Shown: in pieces, positions 29,067 through 39,089 of the stretch | How the letters are laid out: each line of letters starts with the position of its first letter | Position numbering within the stretch: position 1 is the first letter of the stretch | Source of the DNA: Paracoccaceae bacterium | Lineage (GTDB): Bacteria; Pseudomonadota; Alphaproteobacteria; Rhodobacterales; Rhodobacteraceae | NCBI GenBank assembly: GCA_007126375.1 | Contig: SLBI01000225.1 | Location: forward strand, 1 to 45,710 | DNA length: 45,710 nt | Direction of reading: 5' to 3' | Program-made: the position numbers and the translations under genes | Notes under the pieces: model-generated | What the model saw: the letters and a program-made list of their open reading frames with translations, nothing else | Told to the model about the DNA's origin: nothing | Databases searched by the model: none

Positions 29067-29595
29067 ACCGCAGCAAAAGCACCATCAGTACCGTGTAGAG
29101 CAGCACGCCGCCCAGCACGAGCCAGACACCGTAGTTCCGCGACAACGTTGCGGCAGCCATCTGCCGTGCCTGGAACAGCAGGTCCGGCCATGTGTAGCTG
29201 ACGAAATCGCCCTGGGTGAATACCGCGAGGATCTTGCCGTCGGCGTCCACCACCGGCAGACGGCGAAAGCGCTCGTTGGACATGGCGCGCATCCACTGCA
29301 GCACCTCATCGGTCTCGCGCGCGACCTTCACCTCGCGGGTCATGATGTCATCGAGCTTCAACGCCTTGGGATCACGATCGGCGCCCACGATCTTGATCAG
29401 GATGTCGCGCTCGGTGACAACCCCGATCACCTTGTCCGCGTCGTCAACGATGATCACTGCGCCGATGTTCTTTGCCGCCATCACCGCCACGGCCTCGGCA
29501 ACACTGGCGTCCTTGCCGAAGGTGATGGGCCGGGACTTGGATTTGAACTCGGGCCGGTCACGCAGTTGCATGCCCACGCGGTCTCTCGGTGCCAT
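29059..29595 (-). CDS. CBS-pair protein with C-terminal membrane helix
   Basis: The start at [17 protein letters not shown], behind GGGAGG, gives 178 residues. Two CBS motifs form a pair. The first has [20 protein letters not shown] with [18 protein letters not shown]. The second has [14 protein letters not shown] with [23 protein letters not shown] pairs bind adenosine nucleotides and act as energy sensors. After them a single hydrophobic segment ([22 protein letters not shown]) reaches the C-terminus, an unusual tail anchor. The partner is unknown. The gene lies between a converging nucleoside hydrolase (8-bp overlap) and the divergent selO gene. Confidence 0.87.
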   Translation of the reverse strand: MAPRDRVGMQLRDRPEFKSKSRPITFGKDASVAEAVAVMAAKNIGAVIIVDDADKVIGVVTERDILIKIVGADRDPKALKLDDIMTREVKVARETDEVLQWMRAMSNERFRRLPVVDADGKILAVFTQGDFVSYTWPDLLFQARQMAAATLSRNYGVWLVLGGVLLYTVLMVLLLRFI

Positions 29596-29686
29596 CCACA
29601 GCCTCCCCTGCTGGTCCGCTCGCCAGTCTGGCACAACATGCATCCGAGGCAAGGCTTTTGCCACTGGCAGGGCGGCGGGGCGACGA

Positions 29687-29693
29687 CTAGATT
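29687..29693 (+). promoter_or_regulatory. Possible -10-like element immediately before selO
   Basis: CTAGATT ends only 7 bp before the selO ATG. If it is a -10 box, transcription would begin at or next to the ATG and the mRNA would be nearly leaderless. No Shine-Dalgarno sequence precedes the ATG, which agrees with this. Confidence 0.3.
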
Positions 29694-29700
29694 GCGTGTC

Positions 29701-31140
29701 ATGACGCTTCGGATTGCCTTCGACAACAGCTACGCCCGCCTGCCCGACCGTTTTCATGCCCGGCTGGATCCGGAGCCGGTGCCGACACCGCGGCTGATCG
29801 CACTGAACCGGGACCTGGCCGCGGCGCTCGGCCTCGATCCGCAGGCGCTGACGGAGCCGGAAGGTGTGGCGATGCTCGCCGGCAATGCGCTGCCGGCGGG
29901 AGCCGAGCCGATCGCCCAGGTCTACGCCGGCCATCAGTTCGGCGGCTTCGTCCCGCAGCTTGGCGATGGCCGGGCAGTCCTGCTGGGCGAGGTGAAAGAC
30001 CGCCATGGGCGGCGGCAGGACATTCAGCTGAAGGGCTCCGGGCGCACGCCCTTCTCGCGCATGGGCGACGGGCGTGCCTGGTTGGGTCCGGTGCTGCGCG
30101 AGTACATCGTCTCGGAGGCGATGCATGCCCTGGGCGTGCCGACGACACGCGCGCTCGCCGCCGTTGCCACCGGCGACTGGGTATTCCGCGAGGATCGCCT
30201 TCCCGGTGCCGTGCTGACCCGTGTGGCCGAGAGCCATATCCGCGTCGGCACTTTCCAGTTCTTCGCAGCGCGGCGCGACGTGGAGGCGCTGCGTCTTCTT
30301 TACGAGCATACCCGGGCGCGGCACTATCCCGAAACCACGACCCCGCTGGAGTTCCTGCGCGCCGGCATCGCCCGCCAGGCCCGGCTGATCGCGCAATGGA
30401 TGGCGCTGGGATTCATCCACGGGGTGATGAACACCGACAACTGCCATGTCGGCGGGCTGACCATCGATTACGGTCCCTGTGCCTTCATGGACGCCTATCA
30501 TCCCGAGACGGTGTTCTCCTCCATCGACCAGCACGGCCGCTACGCCTATGCCAACCAGCCGCAGATCGCGGTCTGGAACCTCGCGCAATTCGCCTCCACC
30601 CTGCTGCCGTTGATGGGCGAGGATGTGAACTCCGCGATCGAGGAAGCGACAGCAGCGGTGCATGAGTTTCCGGACCTTTACGCTGCCGCCTGGCTTGAAC
30701 GTTTCCGCGCGAAGATCGGTCTGGCGGAGGCGCGGGACGGTGATGCCGCGCTCATCGAGACCCTGCTCGGGCGCATGGCCCGGCAGGGTGCGGATTTCAC
30801 GCGGGTTTTCAGCGGCCTCGTACGCGGCGCCGCACGCGACGAGTTCGTCGAACCGGAGGCCTGGGACAGCTGGGCGAAGGACTGGACTGCGCGCCTCGCC
30901 GCCGAGGGGCGCGACGTCGCCACCGCGCAGGCGGCGGCAGCTAGGGTCAATCCCCTCCGCATTCCACGCAATCACCGCGTGGAGGAGGCGATCAAGGCCG
31001 CTGTCGCCGGCGATCTCGCTCCCTTCGAGCGGCTGTGCACGGCCCTCGCGGACCCCTTTGCCGAAATCGCGGAATTCGCCGATCTGGAGGCCGCACCGCA
31101 ACCCGGTGAGCGGGTGCGCGCCACTTTCTGCGGCACGTGA
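29701..31140 (+). CDS. selO: Protein adenylyltransferase SelO (YdiU/UPF0061 family)
   Basis: The start at [20 protein letters not shown] gives 479 residues, a normal length. The pseudokinase-fold blocks are clear: [76 protein letters not shown] with its metal-binding DYG, and the ending FCGT. SelO transfers AMP from ATP to protein Ser/Thr/Tyr, probably for redox control. The penultimate-region Cys is TGC here, not a selenocysteine codon. It is followed by palindromic DNA and then fur. Confidence 0.95.
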   Translation: MTLRIAFDNSYARLPDRFHARLDPEPVPTPRLIALNRDLAAALGLDPQALTEPEGVAMLAGNALPAGAEPIAQVYAGHQFGGFVPQLGDGRAVLLGEVKDRHGRRQDIQLKGSGRTPFSRMGDGRAWLGPVLREYIVSEAMHALGVPTTRALAAVATGDWVFREDRLPGAVLTRVAESHIRVGTFQFFAARRDVEALRLLYEHTRARHYPETTTPLEFLRAGIARQARLIAQWMALGFIHGVMNTDNCHVGGLTIDYGPCAFMDAYHPETVFSSIDQHGRYAYANQPQIAVWNLAQFASTLLPLMGEDVNSAIEEATAAVHEFPDLYAAAWLERFRAKIGLAEARDGDAALIETLLGRMARQGADFTRVFSGLVRGAARDEFVEPEAWDSWAKDWTARLAAEGRDVATAQAAAARVNPLRIPRNHRVEEAIKAAVAGDLAPFERLCTALADPFAEIAEFADLEAAPQPGERVRATFCGT

Positions 31141-31143
31141 TCT

Positions 31144-31186
31144 GGCGCGTCGCGCCCGCGCCATCGGCGCGCCGCCGCCATGGCGG
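31144..31186. repeat. Cluster of GC palindromes between selO and fur
   Basis: GGCGCG-T-CGCGCC (31144-31156) and CCGCCATGGCGG (31175-31186) are both perfect palindromes lying 4-46 bp past the selO stop. They may form a 3'-end structure for selO or an operator near the fur promoter. Without a T-run I cannot call a terminator. Confidence 0.35.
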
Positions 31187-31254
31187 TCCGCCGGGGCTTT
31201 TCCCGCCGCGCCGAATCCCCTAAACCGCCGGCAGATCACCGCGGACCGGCGCCC

Positions 31255-32954
<1,700 letters not shown>

Positions 32955-33060
32955 ACGCCGCCTGCGTCATGATGGTGTCATGCCGGACAATCAGGCTATC
33001 TGACAGGCTGGCAGGGTGGTGCGCCGCCGTTGGCAGCAGCGAAAGGAATGGATCGAACCG

Positions 33061-33486
33061 ATGACGGCCGATGGAATCATCGCGGCCCTGGGCCTTGCTC
33101 CGCATCCCGAAGGCGGCTGGTACCGCCAGACCTGGGTGGCCGAGGCTTCGGGGAGCGACCGGCCGGCCGGCACCGCTATCCTGTTTCTGCTGCGCGAAGG
33201 TGAAACCAGCCACTGGCATCGCGTCGATGCGACGGAGATCTGGCATTTCCACGCGGGCGCACCGCTTGAACTCGCGATGGCCCCGCAGGATGCCGGCCCC
33301 GCACTGCCGCATCGGCTGGGCCCGGACGTGCTCGCCGGCGAAATGCCCCAGTTGATCGTTCCGGCCCGTTACTGGCAGGCGGCGCGCACCCTGGGGGGCT
33401 GGACGCTGGTCGGCTGCACCGTCTCGCCCGGTTTTCACTTCGACGGTTTCGAACTGGCGCCGCCGGATTTCGACATTCCGCGCTGA
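33061..33486 (+). CDS. DUF985-family cupin protein
   Basis: The 141-residue protein is a small double-stranded beta-barrel of the cupin type. The opening MTADGIIAALGLAPHPEGGWYRQTW is the DUF985 signature. HWHRVDATEIWHFHAGAPLEL carries the His/Glu set expected for a metal site. The end GCTVSPGFHFDGFEL is also typical. No reaction is established for the family; sugar-isomerase-like binding has been suggested from structures. An AAAGGA ribosome site supports the start. It sits alone between eno and the universal stress gene. Confidence 0.85.
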   Translation: MTADGIIAALGLAPHPEGGWYRQTWVAEASGSDRPAGTAILFLLREGETSHWHRVDATEIWHFHAGAPLELAMAPQDAGPALPHRLGPDVLAGEMPQLIVPARYWQAARTLGGWTLVGCTVSPGFHFDGFELAPPDFDIPR

Positions 33487-33532
33487 GCGTGCCAGTCTGC
33501 CGCTGACAGGGCAGCAAGCGGGAGGAACGGCC

Positions 33533-33946
33533 ATGTACTCGAAGATCATCGTGCCAGTGGCACTGGGGGGAACCGGCGTAGGCCGCGGGCTGGTCGAGCG
33601 CGCGCGCAACTATCTCGACAAGGACGGCACGATCGTTCTTCTGCATGTGATGGAAGAACTGCCGCCCTATCTGGCCACCACCATTCCACGCGAACAGCTT
33701 GCGGGCCGACGCAAGGATGTGTTGCGCAAGCTGGAATCACTTGCCCGCGGCGCCGGCAAGGCAAAGGTTGACCTCGACATCCGCGAGGGCAACGCGCCCA
33801 GCAACATCCTGAAGGCAGCCGAGGATCATGACGCCGACCTCATTCTGATCGGCTCACATGTGCCCGGTTTTTCCGACTACTTCCTCGGTTCGACAGCGGC
33901 GCGGGTGGTCCGGCATGCGCAATGTTCGGTGCTCGTCGAACGCTGA
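33533..33946 (+). CDS. Universal stress protein (UspA family)
   Basis: The 137-residue single-domain protein has the Usp fold, with the first strand MYSKIIVPVAL and the nucleotide-binding ending LILIGSHVPGFSDYFLGSTAARVVRHAQCSVLV. The G-2X-G-9X-G-(S/T) type ATP motif is recognisable. Such proteins help survival under starvation, low oxygen or oxidants. The start has a GGGAGG ribosome site. It stands alone before the RACo-like gene. Confidence 0.92.
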   Translation: MYSKIIVPVALGGTGVGRGLVERARNYLDKDGTIVLLHVMEELPPYLATTIPREQLAGRRKDVLRKLESLARGAGKAKVDLDIREGNAPSNILKAAEDHDADLILIGSHVPGFSDYFLGSTAARVVRHAQCSVLVER

Positions 33947-34043
33947 GGCCGCACCGGCGCCAGAATCCGCCGGATTCGTGCTGTGCGTCGCTGCGCCCCG
34001 GGTTATCTGAGGCGCAGCCACAGGCAGACGGGACGGGTCGGGC

Positions 34044-36074
34044 ATGCAGGACGCACTGGTGATCTTCACCCCCTCGGGCAAGCGCGGGAGGGTGCCGCTG
34101 GACACGCCGGTTCTTGCGGCGGCGCGCCAGCTTGGCGTCGATCTCGATTCGGTATGCGGCGGGCGCGGTATCTGCTCGAAATGCCAGGTGGCGCCGCAGT
34201 TCGGCGATTTTGCCAAGCACGGGGTGCTTTCGGCCCCCGGAGCGCTGTCGGAGTGGAACGCGGTCGAGGAACGCTATCGCAGCAAGCGCGGAATGGCCGA
34301 GGGGCGCCGGCTGGGGTGTCAGGCGCTGATCCGGGGCGATGTGGTGATCGACGTGCCACCCGAAAGCCAGCTGCACCGGCAGGTGGTGCGCAAGGCTGCC
34401 AGTGCGCGCGCGATGGAGATGGATCCGGCCACGCGGCTGTTTCTGGTCGATGTGGCCGAGCCGGACATGCACGAGCCCTCGGGCGATTTCGAGCGGCTGG
34501 CGCAGGCGCTGGCCGAGCAATGGCAGATCGACGGGTTGGCGGCCGATCTGGAGGTGCTTCGCGGGCTGCAACCGGCGCTGCGCAAGGGCGACTGGCAGGT
34601 CACTGTGGCGGTGCATCGCGGCCGCGACGGCACGCCACCGCGGCTGACGGGCGTCTGGCCCGGGTTTCACGACGGCGGGCTTTTCGGCCTCGCCATCGAT
34701 CTCGGCTCCACCACCATTGCCGCACATCTGACCGATCTTGCGGACGGCAGCGTGCGGGCCAGCGCGGGCGTGATGAATCCCCAGATCCGTTTCGGCGAGG
34801 ATCTGATGAGCCGGGTCTCCTATGTCATGATGAATCCGGGTGGCGATGCGGAGATGACGGCGGCGGTGCGCGCCGCGATGAATGACCTCGCCCGTGAACT
34901 GGCGGCCGAGGCGGCGGTGGCGCCAACGGCCATCCTCGAAGCCGTGGTCGTGTGCAATCCGGTAATGCATCACCTCTTTCTCGGGATCGACCCGGTCGAG
35001 CTTGGGCAGGCACCGTTCGCGCTTGCCACCTCCGGCCCGGTCGAGACCGCAGCGCGCGATCTGGGTCTGACGGCGATCGCCACGGGGGCCCGCCTCTACA
35101 TGCTGCCCTGCATCGCCGGGCATGTCGGCGCGGATGCAGCCGCCGTCGCGCTGTCCGAAGCGCCGGAAAAATCGGAGGATCTCGTTCTCGTCGTCGACGT
35201 CGGTACCAATGCCGAGATCCTGCTGGGCGACCGGCGCCGGGTGCTGGCCTGCTCCTCGCCCACGGGCCCGGCCTTCGAGGGGGCGCAGATCTCCTCCGGC
35301 CAGCGGGCCGCGCCCGGCGCCATCGAACGGGTGGAGATCGACCCGGAAACAAAAGAGCCACGGTTCAAGGTGATCGGCTGCGATCTTTGGTCAGACGACC
35401 CGGCCTTTCCCGCCGACCAGAGGGTCACGGGCATCTGCGGCTCGGGCATCATCGAGGCGGTGGCCGAGATGCGCATGGCCGGGCTGCTGGATGCCTCCGG
35501 CCTGATCGGCAGCCCCGGGCAGACCGGCACCTCGCGGTGCGAGCCCGAGGGGCGCACGCATGCCTGGCTGCTGCACGATGCCAGCGACGGGGGTGGCCCG
35601 CGCATCCGCGTCACCCAGAGCGACATACGGGCGATCCAGCTCGCGAAATCGGCGCTCTATGCCGGAGCGCGGCTGCTGATGGACGAGATCGGCACAGACC
35701 ATGTGGATCGCGTGGTGCTGGCCGGCGCCTTTGGTGCGCACATCTCGCCCAAGCATGCGATGGTGCTGGGGATGATCCCCGACGTGCCGCTCGACAAGGT
35801 GCGATCGGCCGGCAACGCCGCCGGAACCGGCGCGCGCATGGCGCTGTGTTCGCGGGCTGCGCGAGCGCAGATAGAGGCCAATGTGCGCCGCATCCACAAG
35901 GTCGAAACCGCCATCGAGCCGCGATTTCAGGAGCACTTCGTGGCCGCCAACGCCCTGCCCCACGCCACTGCCTCCTTCGCCGGTCTGCGCGCGACAGTTC
36001 CGCTGCCCGAGCCGAGCTTCAACCGTGGCAACGAGGGCGGCGACGGCCGCCGGAGGCGGCGCGCGCCGGCGTGA
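34044..36074 (+). CDS. Ferredoxin-ASKHA fusion protein (RACo-like corrinoid activator, DUF4445)
   Basis: The 676-residue protein begins with a plant-type [2Fe-2S] ferredoxin domain, with cysteines C38, C44, C47 and C92. A linker follows, and then a large ASKHA ATPase module from about residue 210 (AIDLGSTTIAAHLTDL, VLVVDVGTNAEILLGDRRRVLACSSPTGPAFEG, GICGSGIIEAV, VVLAGAFGAHI). RACo-type proteins use ATP to drive electron transfer that reactivates cobalt(II) corrinoid proteins in methyl-transfer systems. No corrinoid protein or methyltransferase gene (for example mttB) is seen nearby, so the substrate here is unknown. The C-terminus ends in a basic disordered tail (GRRRRRAPA). The gene ends 52 bp before the inverted repeat of the iron cluster. 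Confidence 0.88.
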   Translation: MQDALVIFTPSGKRGRVPLDTPVLAAARQLGVDLDSVCGGRGICSKCQVAPQFGDFAKHGVLSAPGALSEWNAVEERYRSKRGMAEGRRLGCQALIRGDVVIDVPPESQLHRQVVRKAASARAMEMDPATRLFLVDVAEPDMHEPSGDFERLAQALAEQWQIDGLAADLEVLRGLQPALRKGDWQVTVAVHRGRDGTPPRLTGVWPGFHDGGLFGLAIDLGSTTIAAHLTDLADGSVRASAGVMNPQIRFGEDLMSRVSYVMMNPGGDAEMTAAVRAAMNDLARELAAEAAVAPTAILEAVVVCNPVMHHLFLGIDPVELGQAPFALATSGPVETAARDLGLTAIATGARLYMLPCIAGHVGADAAAVALSEAPEKSEDLVLVVDVGTNAEILLGDRRRVLACSSPTGPAFEGAQISSGQRAAPGAIERVEIDPETKEPRFKVIGCDLWSDDPAFPADQRVTGICGSGIIEAVAEMRMAGLLDASGLIGSPGQTGTSRCEPEGRTHAWLLHDASDGGGPRIRVTQSDIRAIQLAKSALYAGARLLMDEIGTDHVDRVVLAGAFGAHISPKHAMVLGMIPDVPLDKVRSAGNAAGTGARMALCSRAARAQIEANVRRIHKVETAIEPRFQEHFVAANALPHATASFAGLRATVPLPEPSFNRGNEGGDGRRRRRAPA

Positions 36075-36126
36075 TAGCGGCCGGTATCGGCCTCTCCTCA
36101 GGCTGCAGTCCTGCGACCGAATAACC

Positions 36127-36168
36127 GAGTGAAGCAATCGGGAATTGACAAGCCCGACTGCTTCACTC
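36127..36168. promoter_or_regulatory. Long inverted repeat at the head of the iron cluster
   Basis: The 16-bp arms GAGTGAAGCAATCGGG (36127-36142) and CCCGACTGCTTCACTC (36153-36168) match at 15 of 16 positions around a 10-bp centre. The centre holds a perfect TTGACA (36145-36150). It could be an operator covering the promoter of the hemP-bfd-bfr cluster, or a terminator-like hairpin for the gene upstream. No T-run follows it, and no good -10 hexamer lies 17 bp downstream. Confidence 0.55.
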
Positions 36169-36243
36169 AGTCTTTCCGTCGTGCCGAGCCACCCGATACG
36201 GTCAGCCAGGGCCAGAACGAGGAACCCGAACCGGAGATGACCG

Positions 36244-36369
36244 ATGCCCCGACTTTTCCGTACCCCGCCCGGATGGCTGAGAGACACGCTGAACCTGATC
36301 CGCCTCGTGCTGCTGCCGCCGCCCCGGCGCCTTGACCTGATGTTCGACCGGATCGAGAGGCAGCCATGA
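36244..36369 (+). CDS. Small 41-residue protein upstream of hemP
   Basis: A short frame begins MPRLFRTPPGWLRDTLNL and ends RLDLMFDRIERQP. Its TGA overlaps the hemP ATG (ATGA), and an AACCGGAG ribosome site precedes it. The middle is a Leu/Val-rich stretch (LNLIRLVLLPP) bounded by Arg clusters, which could sit at the membrane. I do not recognise a family. The translational overlap and position make it a likely real member of the iron cluster. Against it, one rare AGA codon and the modest length leave doubt. Confidence 0.5.
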   Translation: MPRLFRTPPGWLRDTLNLIRLVLLPPPRRLDLMFDRIERQP

Positions 36370-36527
36370 ACATGTCCTCCTCCCAACCCTTGGTGCTGCA
36401 GGACGATACGCCGCTGCACGACGCGCGCTGGCTGACCGATGGCGGGTCCCAGGCGCGGATCCATCTCGACGGTCAGATCTACACCCTGAGGATAACCCGC
36501 CAGGGCAAGCTGATCCTGACGAAGTAG
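36366..36527 (+). CDS. hemP: Hemin uptake protein HemP
   Basis: The 53-residue protein ends in the HemP signature HLDGQIYTLRITRQGKLILTK, and the preceding RWLTDGGSQARI fits the family start of the domain. HemP is a small protein found with haem-uptake and iron-storage genes. In some bacteria it is reported to promote haem-receptor gene expression. The start overlaps the small upstream ORF, and bfd follows 10 bp later. No haem receptor gene lies in the window. Confidence 0.9.
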   Translation: MNMSSSQPLVLQDDTPLHDARWLTDGGSQARIHLDGQIYTLRITRQGKLILTK

Positions 36528-36537
36528 GGGGCGCGCG

Positions 36538-36834
36538 ATGATCGTCTGTCACTGCCAGTCCATCACCGACCACGAGATCAGGGCCGCGGTGGACTGGATG
36601 CGCGCCGCCGACCCGGATACCCTCATCACGCCCGGCAAGATCTATCGGGCGCTGGGCAAGCGTGCCGACTGCGGCGGATGCCTGCCGCTTTTCTTGGATA
36701 CCATGGCCGCCTGCGATAAACTTGAAGTTCCCATGAACCTGCGCGGACTGAGCCGCGCGCGCACACAGGAAAGAGCATCGAATGAAGGGCGACGCCAAGG
36801 TCATCGAGTATCTCAACGCCGCGCTGCGCAGTGA
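36538..36834 (+). CDS. bfd: Bacterioferritin-associated ferredoxin
   Basis: The 98-residue protein has the Bfd-type [2Fe-2S] arrangement C4-x-C6 and C45-x2-C48 (MIVCHC, DCGGC). Bfd binds bacterioferritin and passes electrons to release stored iron. It is longer than the E. coli protein (about 64 residues). The extra C-terminus, from about residue 70, is Arg-rich, and its last 53 bp overlap the bfr gene in another frame. The overlap suggests close translational coupling with bfr, the partner protein. Confidence 0.92.
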   Translation: MIVCHCQSITDHEIRAAVDWMRAADPDTLITPGKIYRALGKRADCGGCLPLFLDTMAACDKLEVPMNLRGLSRARTQERASNEGRRQGHRVSQRRAAQ

Positions 36835-37270
36835 GCTGACGGCGATCAACCAGTACTGGCTGCACTACCGTCTGCAGGAGGACTGGGGATACGGCCGCAT
36901 CGCCGCCAAGTCGCGCGAGGAGAGCCTGGAGGAGATGAACCACGCCGACAAGCTGATCGAGCGCATCCTCTTCCTCGAGGGGCACCCCAACCTGCAGAAG
37001 CTCGATTCGCTGCGGATCGGCCAGAGCCTGCACGAAACGCTGGAATGCGATCTCGCCGCCGAACATGGTGCGCGCTCGCTTTACATCGAGGCACGCAACC
37101 ACTGTGACAGCGTCGGTGACTATGTCAGCAAGAACCTGTTCGAGACGCTGATTGCCGACGAGGAAGGCCATATCGACTTCCTCGAAACCCAGCTGGCGCT
37201 CTGCGACGAGATCGGGATCGAGCGCTACGGCCTGCTTCAGGCGAAGCCCGCCAACGAGGCCGGGGCCTGA
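36782..37270 (+). CDS. bfr: Bacterioferritin
   Basis: The 162-residue protein is a full-length Bfr. The di-iron ferroxidase ligands E18, E51, H54, E94, E127 and H130 are all present, and M52, the haem b ligand between two subunits, is conserved ([11 protein letters not shown]). Twenty-four subunits form a shell that oxidises and stores iron. An AGGAAAGA ribosome site lies inside the end of bfd. Its last bases overlap the next gene's probable CTG start (CTGA). Position after hemP and bfd marks an iron storage and release unit. Confidence 0.96.
   Translation: MKGDAKVIEYLNAALRSELTAINQYWLHYRLQEDWGYGRIAAKSREESLEEMNHADKLIERILFLEGHPNLQKLDSLRIGQSLHETLECDLAAEHGARSLYIEARNHCDSVGDYVSKNLFETLIADEEGHIDFLETQLALCDEIGIERYGLLQAKPANEAGA
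37256..37259 (+). promoter_or_regulatory. Ribosome binding site for a CTG start
   Basis: GAGG lies 7 bp before CTG at 37267. It supports initiation at CTG in the frame that contains the conserved nucleotide-binding motif. The frame offers no ATG, GTG or TTG upstream nearby. Confidence 0.5.
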
Positions 37271-37872
37271 GTGTCCTTGTCCTGATCCCGGCCGCCGGCG
37301 CCGCGCGGCGGATGCGCGGGGCAGACAAGCTGCTGGAATCCGTTGAGGGACGGCCCGTGCTGGCCCTCCTGGCTGCACGGGCGCGGGCGACAGGGGCGGT
37401 GGTGCTTGTCACCCTGCCTCCCGGCGCCACCGCCCGTGCGGCAGCGCTGGCTGGGTTGGACGTGGCGCGCGCCGAAGTTGCGGACGCGGCCGAGGGGATG
37501 GCGGCCAGCCTGCGCGCCGGCGCGGCGGCGGCTGCGGCAGACGGTCATGCCGGCCTGATGGTGCTGCCCGCCGACATGCCCGATATCGAGACTGCCGATA
37601 TCCGCGGAATGCTGGACGCCTTTGCCGCGGCACCTGCGCCCCGCCCGATCCTGCGTGCAACAACTGCAGATGGCCATCCCGGCCATCCGGTCATCCTGCC
37701 GGCGCGGCTCTTTCCGGCACTGGCAGACGTTTCCGGCGATACCGGCGGGCGCGAGGTGCTGCGCACCCATGCCGGCGACCTGCTGTTGCATGCCCTGCCC
37801 GGTGCCCGCGCCGTTACCGATCTCGACACGCCCGAGGCCTGGGCCAGATGGCGCGCGGCGCGGGGCGGCTGA
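37267..37872 (+). CDS. MobA/MocA-like NTP transferase, probable CTG start
   Basis: The protein shows the nucleotidyltransferase signature near its N-terminus: [22 protein letters not shown], equivalent to the Rossmann GxGxSxRxG...K loop. It also has [14 protein letters not shown] and [17 protein letters not shown]. The best ATG (37312) lies inside this signature and would remove the nucleotide-binding loop. CTG at 37267 overlaps the bfr stop as CTGA, has GAGG 7 bp before it, and gives 201 residues. Relatives attach CMP or GMP to molybdopterin, so MocA-like cytidylyltransferase is the nearest guess. The substrate is not proven. It converges without any gap on the next gene. Confidence 0.8.
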   Translation: MSVLVLIPAAGAARRMRGADKLLESVEGRPVLALLAARARATGAVVLVTLPPGATARAAALAGLDVARAEVADAAEGMAASLRAGAAAAAADGHAGLMVLPADMPDIETADIRGMLDAFAAAPAPRPILRATTADGHPGHPVILPARLFPALADVSGDTGGREVLRTHAGDLLLHALPGARAVTDLDTPEAWARWRAARGG

Positions 37873-38313
37873 TCAGGTGATCACCCCGCTACGCCGCATC
37901 CAGCGCGCGTAGAGCCACAGCAGCAGCGCCAGCACCGTCGCACCGATCATCACCCAGGTGAATTCGATTCCGACGGCCTGCTGCATCGGCGGTTGCGCCA
38001 GCAGCGTCAGCCACACCGTCGCCGCCGCCACCGCAAAGAAGGCGACTGCCAACAGTAGCGGCGCCCAGTGTTCGCGCATCAACAGCATCAGGGCACCGAT
38101 CAGCCCGACCCAGACGCCGATCGCCCAGGCCGCGGTCACCCACATCGGCATGTCGCCGAAGTAGACCAGCCATTCTGGCGGAACCTGCGACGTGTAGGGT
38201 TCGTAATCAATCTGCGTGAGAAGATAGTCGAGCGCGCCTCCGGCGTGCCAGAGGAGGGCGAGAAGGCCAACCGGCACAAGGTGCCACGGGCGTTCGACGG
38301 CGACAGTCGGCAT
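37873..38313 (-). CDS. Small membrane protein, function unknown
   Basis: The start at MPTVAVERPWH, 7 bp after GGGAGA, gives 146 residues; a longer start at 38328 is possible but lacks the site. Four hydrophobic helices are visible (HLVPVGLLALLWHAGGALDYLL, WVTAAWAIGVWVGLIGALMLL, LLLAVAFFAVAAATVWLTLL, WVMIGATVLALLLWLYARWM). I do not recognise a named family. It lies tail to tail with the nucleotidyltransferase gene and is 69 bp from the Hint gene. Confidence 0.7.
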   Translation of the reverse strand: MPTVAVERPWHLVPVGLLALLWHAGGALDYLLTQIDYEPYTSQVPPEWLVYFGDMPMWVTAAWAIGVWVGLIGALMLLMREHWAPLLLAVAFFAVAAATVWLTLLAQPPMQQAVGIEFTWVMIGATVLALLLWLYARWMRRSGVIT

Positions 38314-38382
38314 CGGCAAGTCTCCCAATCATCGGCGGCAGACTGCCGCGCCGAACCGGGAGTGTCCAGTGCCGCGGCGGGT

Positions 38383-38982
38383 TCAGGCAAAGACCCGGGT
38401 GTGGGGTGCGCAGCCGTGCAACGCCGGGCGAACCAGTCGGGTTCCGTCTGCCGGCGCTTCGCTCGCACACCAGGCTCCCTCGGCCCAGATCAGTTCGTGA
38501 CGATCAAACGTCAGGGCGACCAGATGCACGCAGGCCGCCGCATCCGTCCGGCCGATGCCGGCACGACCGACGAGATCGCCGGCAGCTACCAGCACCTCGG
38601 GCGTGCCGAAGCGCAGGCTCGCCTCGGCACAACGGACCATAAGGCACTGATCCGGCGCAACCAGCAGATCGCCCTGCGGCAGGCCACGGCCGAATGCCCC
38701 CGCGGGAATGCGCACCGCTGTGCCCGTTGGCACAGACGCCGCCGAGACGGATGCGGCGATGACGCCGCGCAGGGGCCGAAAGCCGCGGTCGCGTGTCAGC
38801 ACCCGGTCGCCGGGCGCCAGCCGGCCCGCGGGCCGCAGCCCCTGCAAGGTCATCACCGCCGTCGTGCAGGACAGTCCGCCGGCCGGTCCGGGGCCATGAC
38901 CGGCTGCAACCGGGCGTGGTCCGGTCGTACCCGGCGCCAGGTGCCGCACACTGTCGAGAAGCGCCAAATCGCCGTCTGCCAT
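38383..38982 (-). CDS. Divergent Hint-domain protein
   Basis: The 199-residue protein is Hint-like (Hedgehog/intein fold). Its first nucleophile position is C39 in LSCTTAV, followed by LRPAGRLAPGDRVLTRDRGFRPLRGV and the block LPQGDLLVAPDQCLMVRC. Compared with its neighbour it has lost the typical CFTPGT opening, and the usual SPQH His is replaced by Gln-Cys (APDQC). This suggests loss of the self-cleaving activity or an altered one. Family members of this type often lack a clear extein and have no settled role. The second Hint gene lies just upstream at 39126. Confidence 0.8.
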   Translation of the reverse strand: MADGDLALLDSVRHLAPGTTGPRPVAAGHGPGPAGGLSCTTAVMTLQGLRPAGRLAPGDRVLTRDRGFRPLRGVIAASVSAASVPTGTAVRIPAGAFGRGLPQGDLLVAPDQCLMVRCAEASLRFGTPEVLVAAGDLVGRAGIGRTDAAACVHLVALTFDRHELIWAEGAWCASEAPADGTRLVRPALHGCAPHTRVFA

Positions 38983-39089
38983 CCTGCCGTCTCCCCGTTC
39001 CGCCTGCCGCAGCGGGCGGGCCCATCTTCACCCACTGTCAGGGCTTAGGCCGACACTGTGGTCAAAGCGGGCGAGGATTGTGGCGTTTT

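Noticed and set aside
31126-31140. Selenocysteine at the end of SelO
   Set aside because: The codon in the FCGT ending is TGC (Cys), and the TGA that follows two codons later is the true stop.
36268-36304. TPP-riboswitch-like words (GGCTGAGAG and GAACCTGATC) before hemP
   Set aside because: The conserved upstream P2 element and the downstream GG-N-TNAT-N-CC part are missing, the words lie inside the small ORF, and no thiamine gene follows.
39036-39055. Possible second PpsR site, TGT and ACA near the Hint genes
   Set aside because: The spacing is 14, not 12, and the half-sites do not extend into a palindrome.
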